A stretch of DNA of 64,000 nucleotides from CAKMZU01 sp965248335 (lineage in GTDB: Bacteria; Pseudomonadota; Gammaproteobacteria; Pseudomonadales; DT-91): NCBI GenBank assembly GCA_965248335.1, contig CBDFIY010000003.1, forward strand, positions 1,116,001-1,180,000. The letters run 5' to 3'. Made by a program: the position numbers and the translations under genes. The notes below the pieces were generated by a model. The model saw only the letters and a list, made by a program, of their open reading frames with translations, was not told the origin of the DNA and searched no databases. Shown piece by piece: positions 63,404-64,000 of the stretch (the first letter of the stretch is position 1; each line of letters opens with the position of its first letter).

Positions 63404-64000
63404 CTATGTTTTTTTGGCAATAATGGTCAGTTGCGCCTCATCCCACCGTAGGGGGGAGGCGTGCATTTGGTGAGAAGCGTCAAGATACCCTTGAGCAAAA
63501 TCGTCCAGATAGGATTCGGCCAAAGTAGGGTTTGTTTTAGCAATAAACTTGGCACCTTCGAGCCACTGTTTAATAAAGGCTTTGAGTGCTTCCCTGTCCT
63601 TAAAATTAACACTTTTTCTGTTTATGCTGAGCTCCTCAATAATAAACCCACTTTCAATAAGTGATGTTTCGTAGTCGCCGATACGATTGATGAAGTGTGA
63701 AGACTCAAATTCAGCTAGATTTGCTCGATATTTTTTATTTTCACGTAATCGGGTGAGTATGGCGTCAAGGTGTTTAAAGTGATTCAAGCAGACCGTTCTT
63801 GCGACAAAAATGCCATTTGGGTTCAGGCTTCTGTATATTTTTGCAAACAGAGGCGCTAAGTCATCAGTGGGTATCCAATGGAGTACATAGGCAGAGAAAA
63901 CAAGATCGACGCTGTGAGGTGGTTGAAAATCTTGTGCGCTTTCATGATATAGCTTCACGTTAGTATTTTCAGAAAAGCGTTTTATTGCATATTCATACAT
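63404..64000 (-). CDS. SAM-dependent class I methyltransferase, partial
   Basis: The frame runs off the right edge, so the N-terminus with the glycine-rich SAM motif is outside the window. The visible 198 residues include HESAQDFQPPHSVDLVFSAYVLHWI (motifs II-III), LFAKIYRSLNPNGIFVART and a C-terminal lid with FKDREALKAFIKQWL. It resembles trans-aconitate or malonyl-ACP-type methyltransferases. The Met at the window edge is probably internal. The substrate is unknown. Confidence 0.8.
   Translation of the reverse strand: MYEYAIKRFSENTNVKLYHESAQDFQPPHSVDLVFSAYVLHWIPTDDLAPLFAKIYRSLNPNGIFVARTVCLNHFKHLDAILTRLRENKKYRANLAEFESSHFINRIGDYETSLIESGFIIEELSINRKSVNFKDREALKAFIKQWLEGAKFIAKTNPTLAESYLDDFAQGYLDASHQMHASPLRWDEAQLTIIAKKT

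Overview
The window looks like a chromosomal segment of a gammaproteobacterium. Evidence: secD-secF order, lpxH, bamC, rhlB-type helicase, ppiB/glnS/cysS, nhaD, a cobalamin-dependent metH and an OMPLA phospholipase. The sequence is moderately AT-rich by eye. Two features are unusual for that class: a complete coenzyme F420 biosynthesis cluster, and a heavy load of secreted proteins and mobile/repeat DNA. I saw no rRNA or tRNA gene, no CRISPR array and no replication origin. The genus cannot be named from the sequence alone.

Layout. 1-9.7 kb: housekeeping (secD 3' end, secF, an envelope lipoprotein, a ketosteroid-isomerase-like protein, lpxH, ppiB, glnS, cysS, a Glu/Leu-type dehydrogenase), with a truncated MEKHLA gene and a decayed secreted-protein gene at 1.4-2.8 kb. 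10-12 kb: a PEGA lipoprotein whose upstream 8-bp tandem repeat is split by an IS4-type element. 12.6-19.2 kb: a short-chain dehydrogenase, then npdG-cofE and the translationally coupled cofD-cofC-fbiC, a full F420 pathway. 19.2-25.8 kb: DUF2721 membrane protein, RhlB-like helicase, an inositol-polyphosphate-phosphatase (MINPP)-like enzyme next to an avidin-fold protein, and an MMPL/RND exporter. 26-28.6 kb: an IS50-like element inserted exactly into the left-end hairpin of an IS200-like element. 28.8-32.7 kb: TPR protein, outer-membrane phospholipase A, and a secreted disordered protein with poly-proline, WH2-like helices and acidic-tryptophan motifs, reminiscent of WASP-type actin nucleation promoters. 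32.7-41.5 kb: metH, a degenerate HD-GYP protein, and a dapA-bamC-metallohydrolase-carbonic anhydrase operon. 41.6-54.6 kb: six genes on the minus strand (two large secreted subtilases, an ECF sigma factor, its anti-sigma factor, a Lys-rich repeat protein, a TPR/beta-barrel protein) opposite a divergent 1151-residue lipoprotein. 54.6-58 kb: an IS1595 element, another secreted coiled-coil protein, a MITE and two repeats. 58.3-64 kb: nhaD, FkbM methyltransferase, a FecA-like TonB receptor and a partial methyltransferase.

Seven copies of a 115-128 bp imperfect palindromic repeat lie between genes across the whole window, in both orientations. The decayed gene, the WASP-like protein, the coiled-coil protein, the subtilases, the phospholipase and the MINPP-like enzyme together suggest an organism that interacts with other cells, but that is inference. 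The best candidates for an undescribed system are the ECF-controlled subtilase/beta-barrel island (41.6-54.6 kb) and the WASP-like secreted protein (30.8-32.7 kb). The F420 locus is the clearest unusual metabolic feature.
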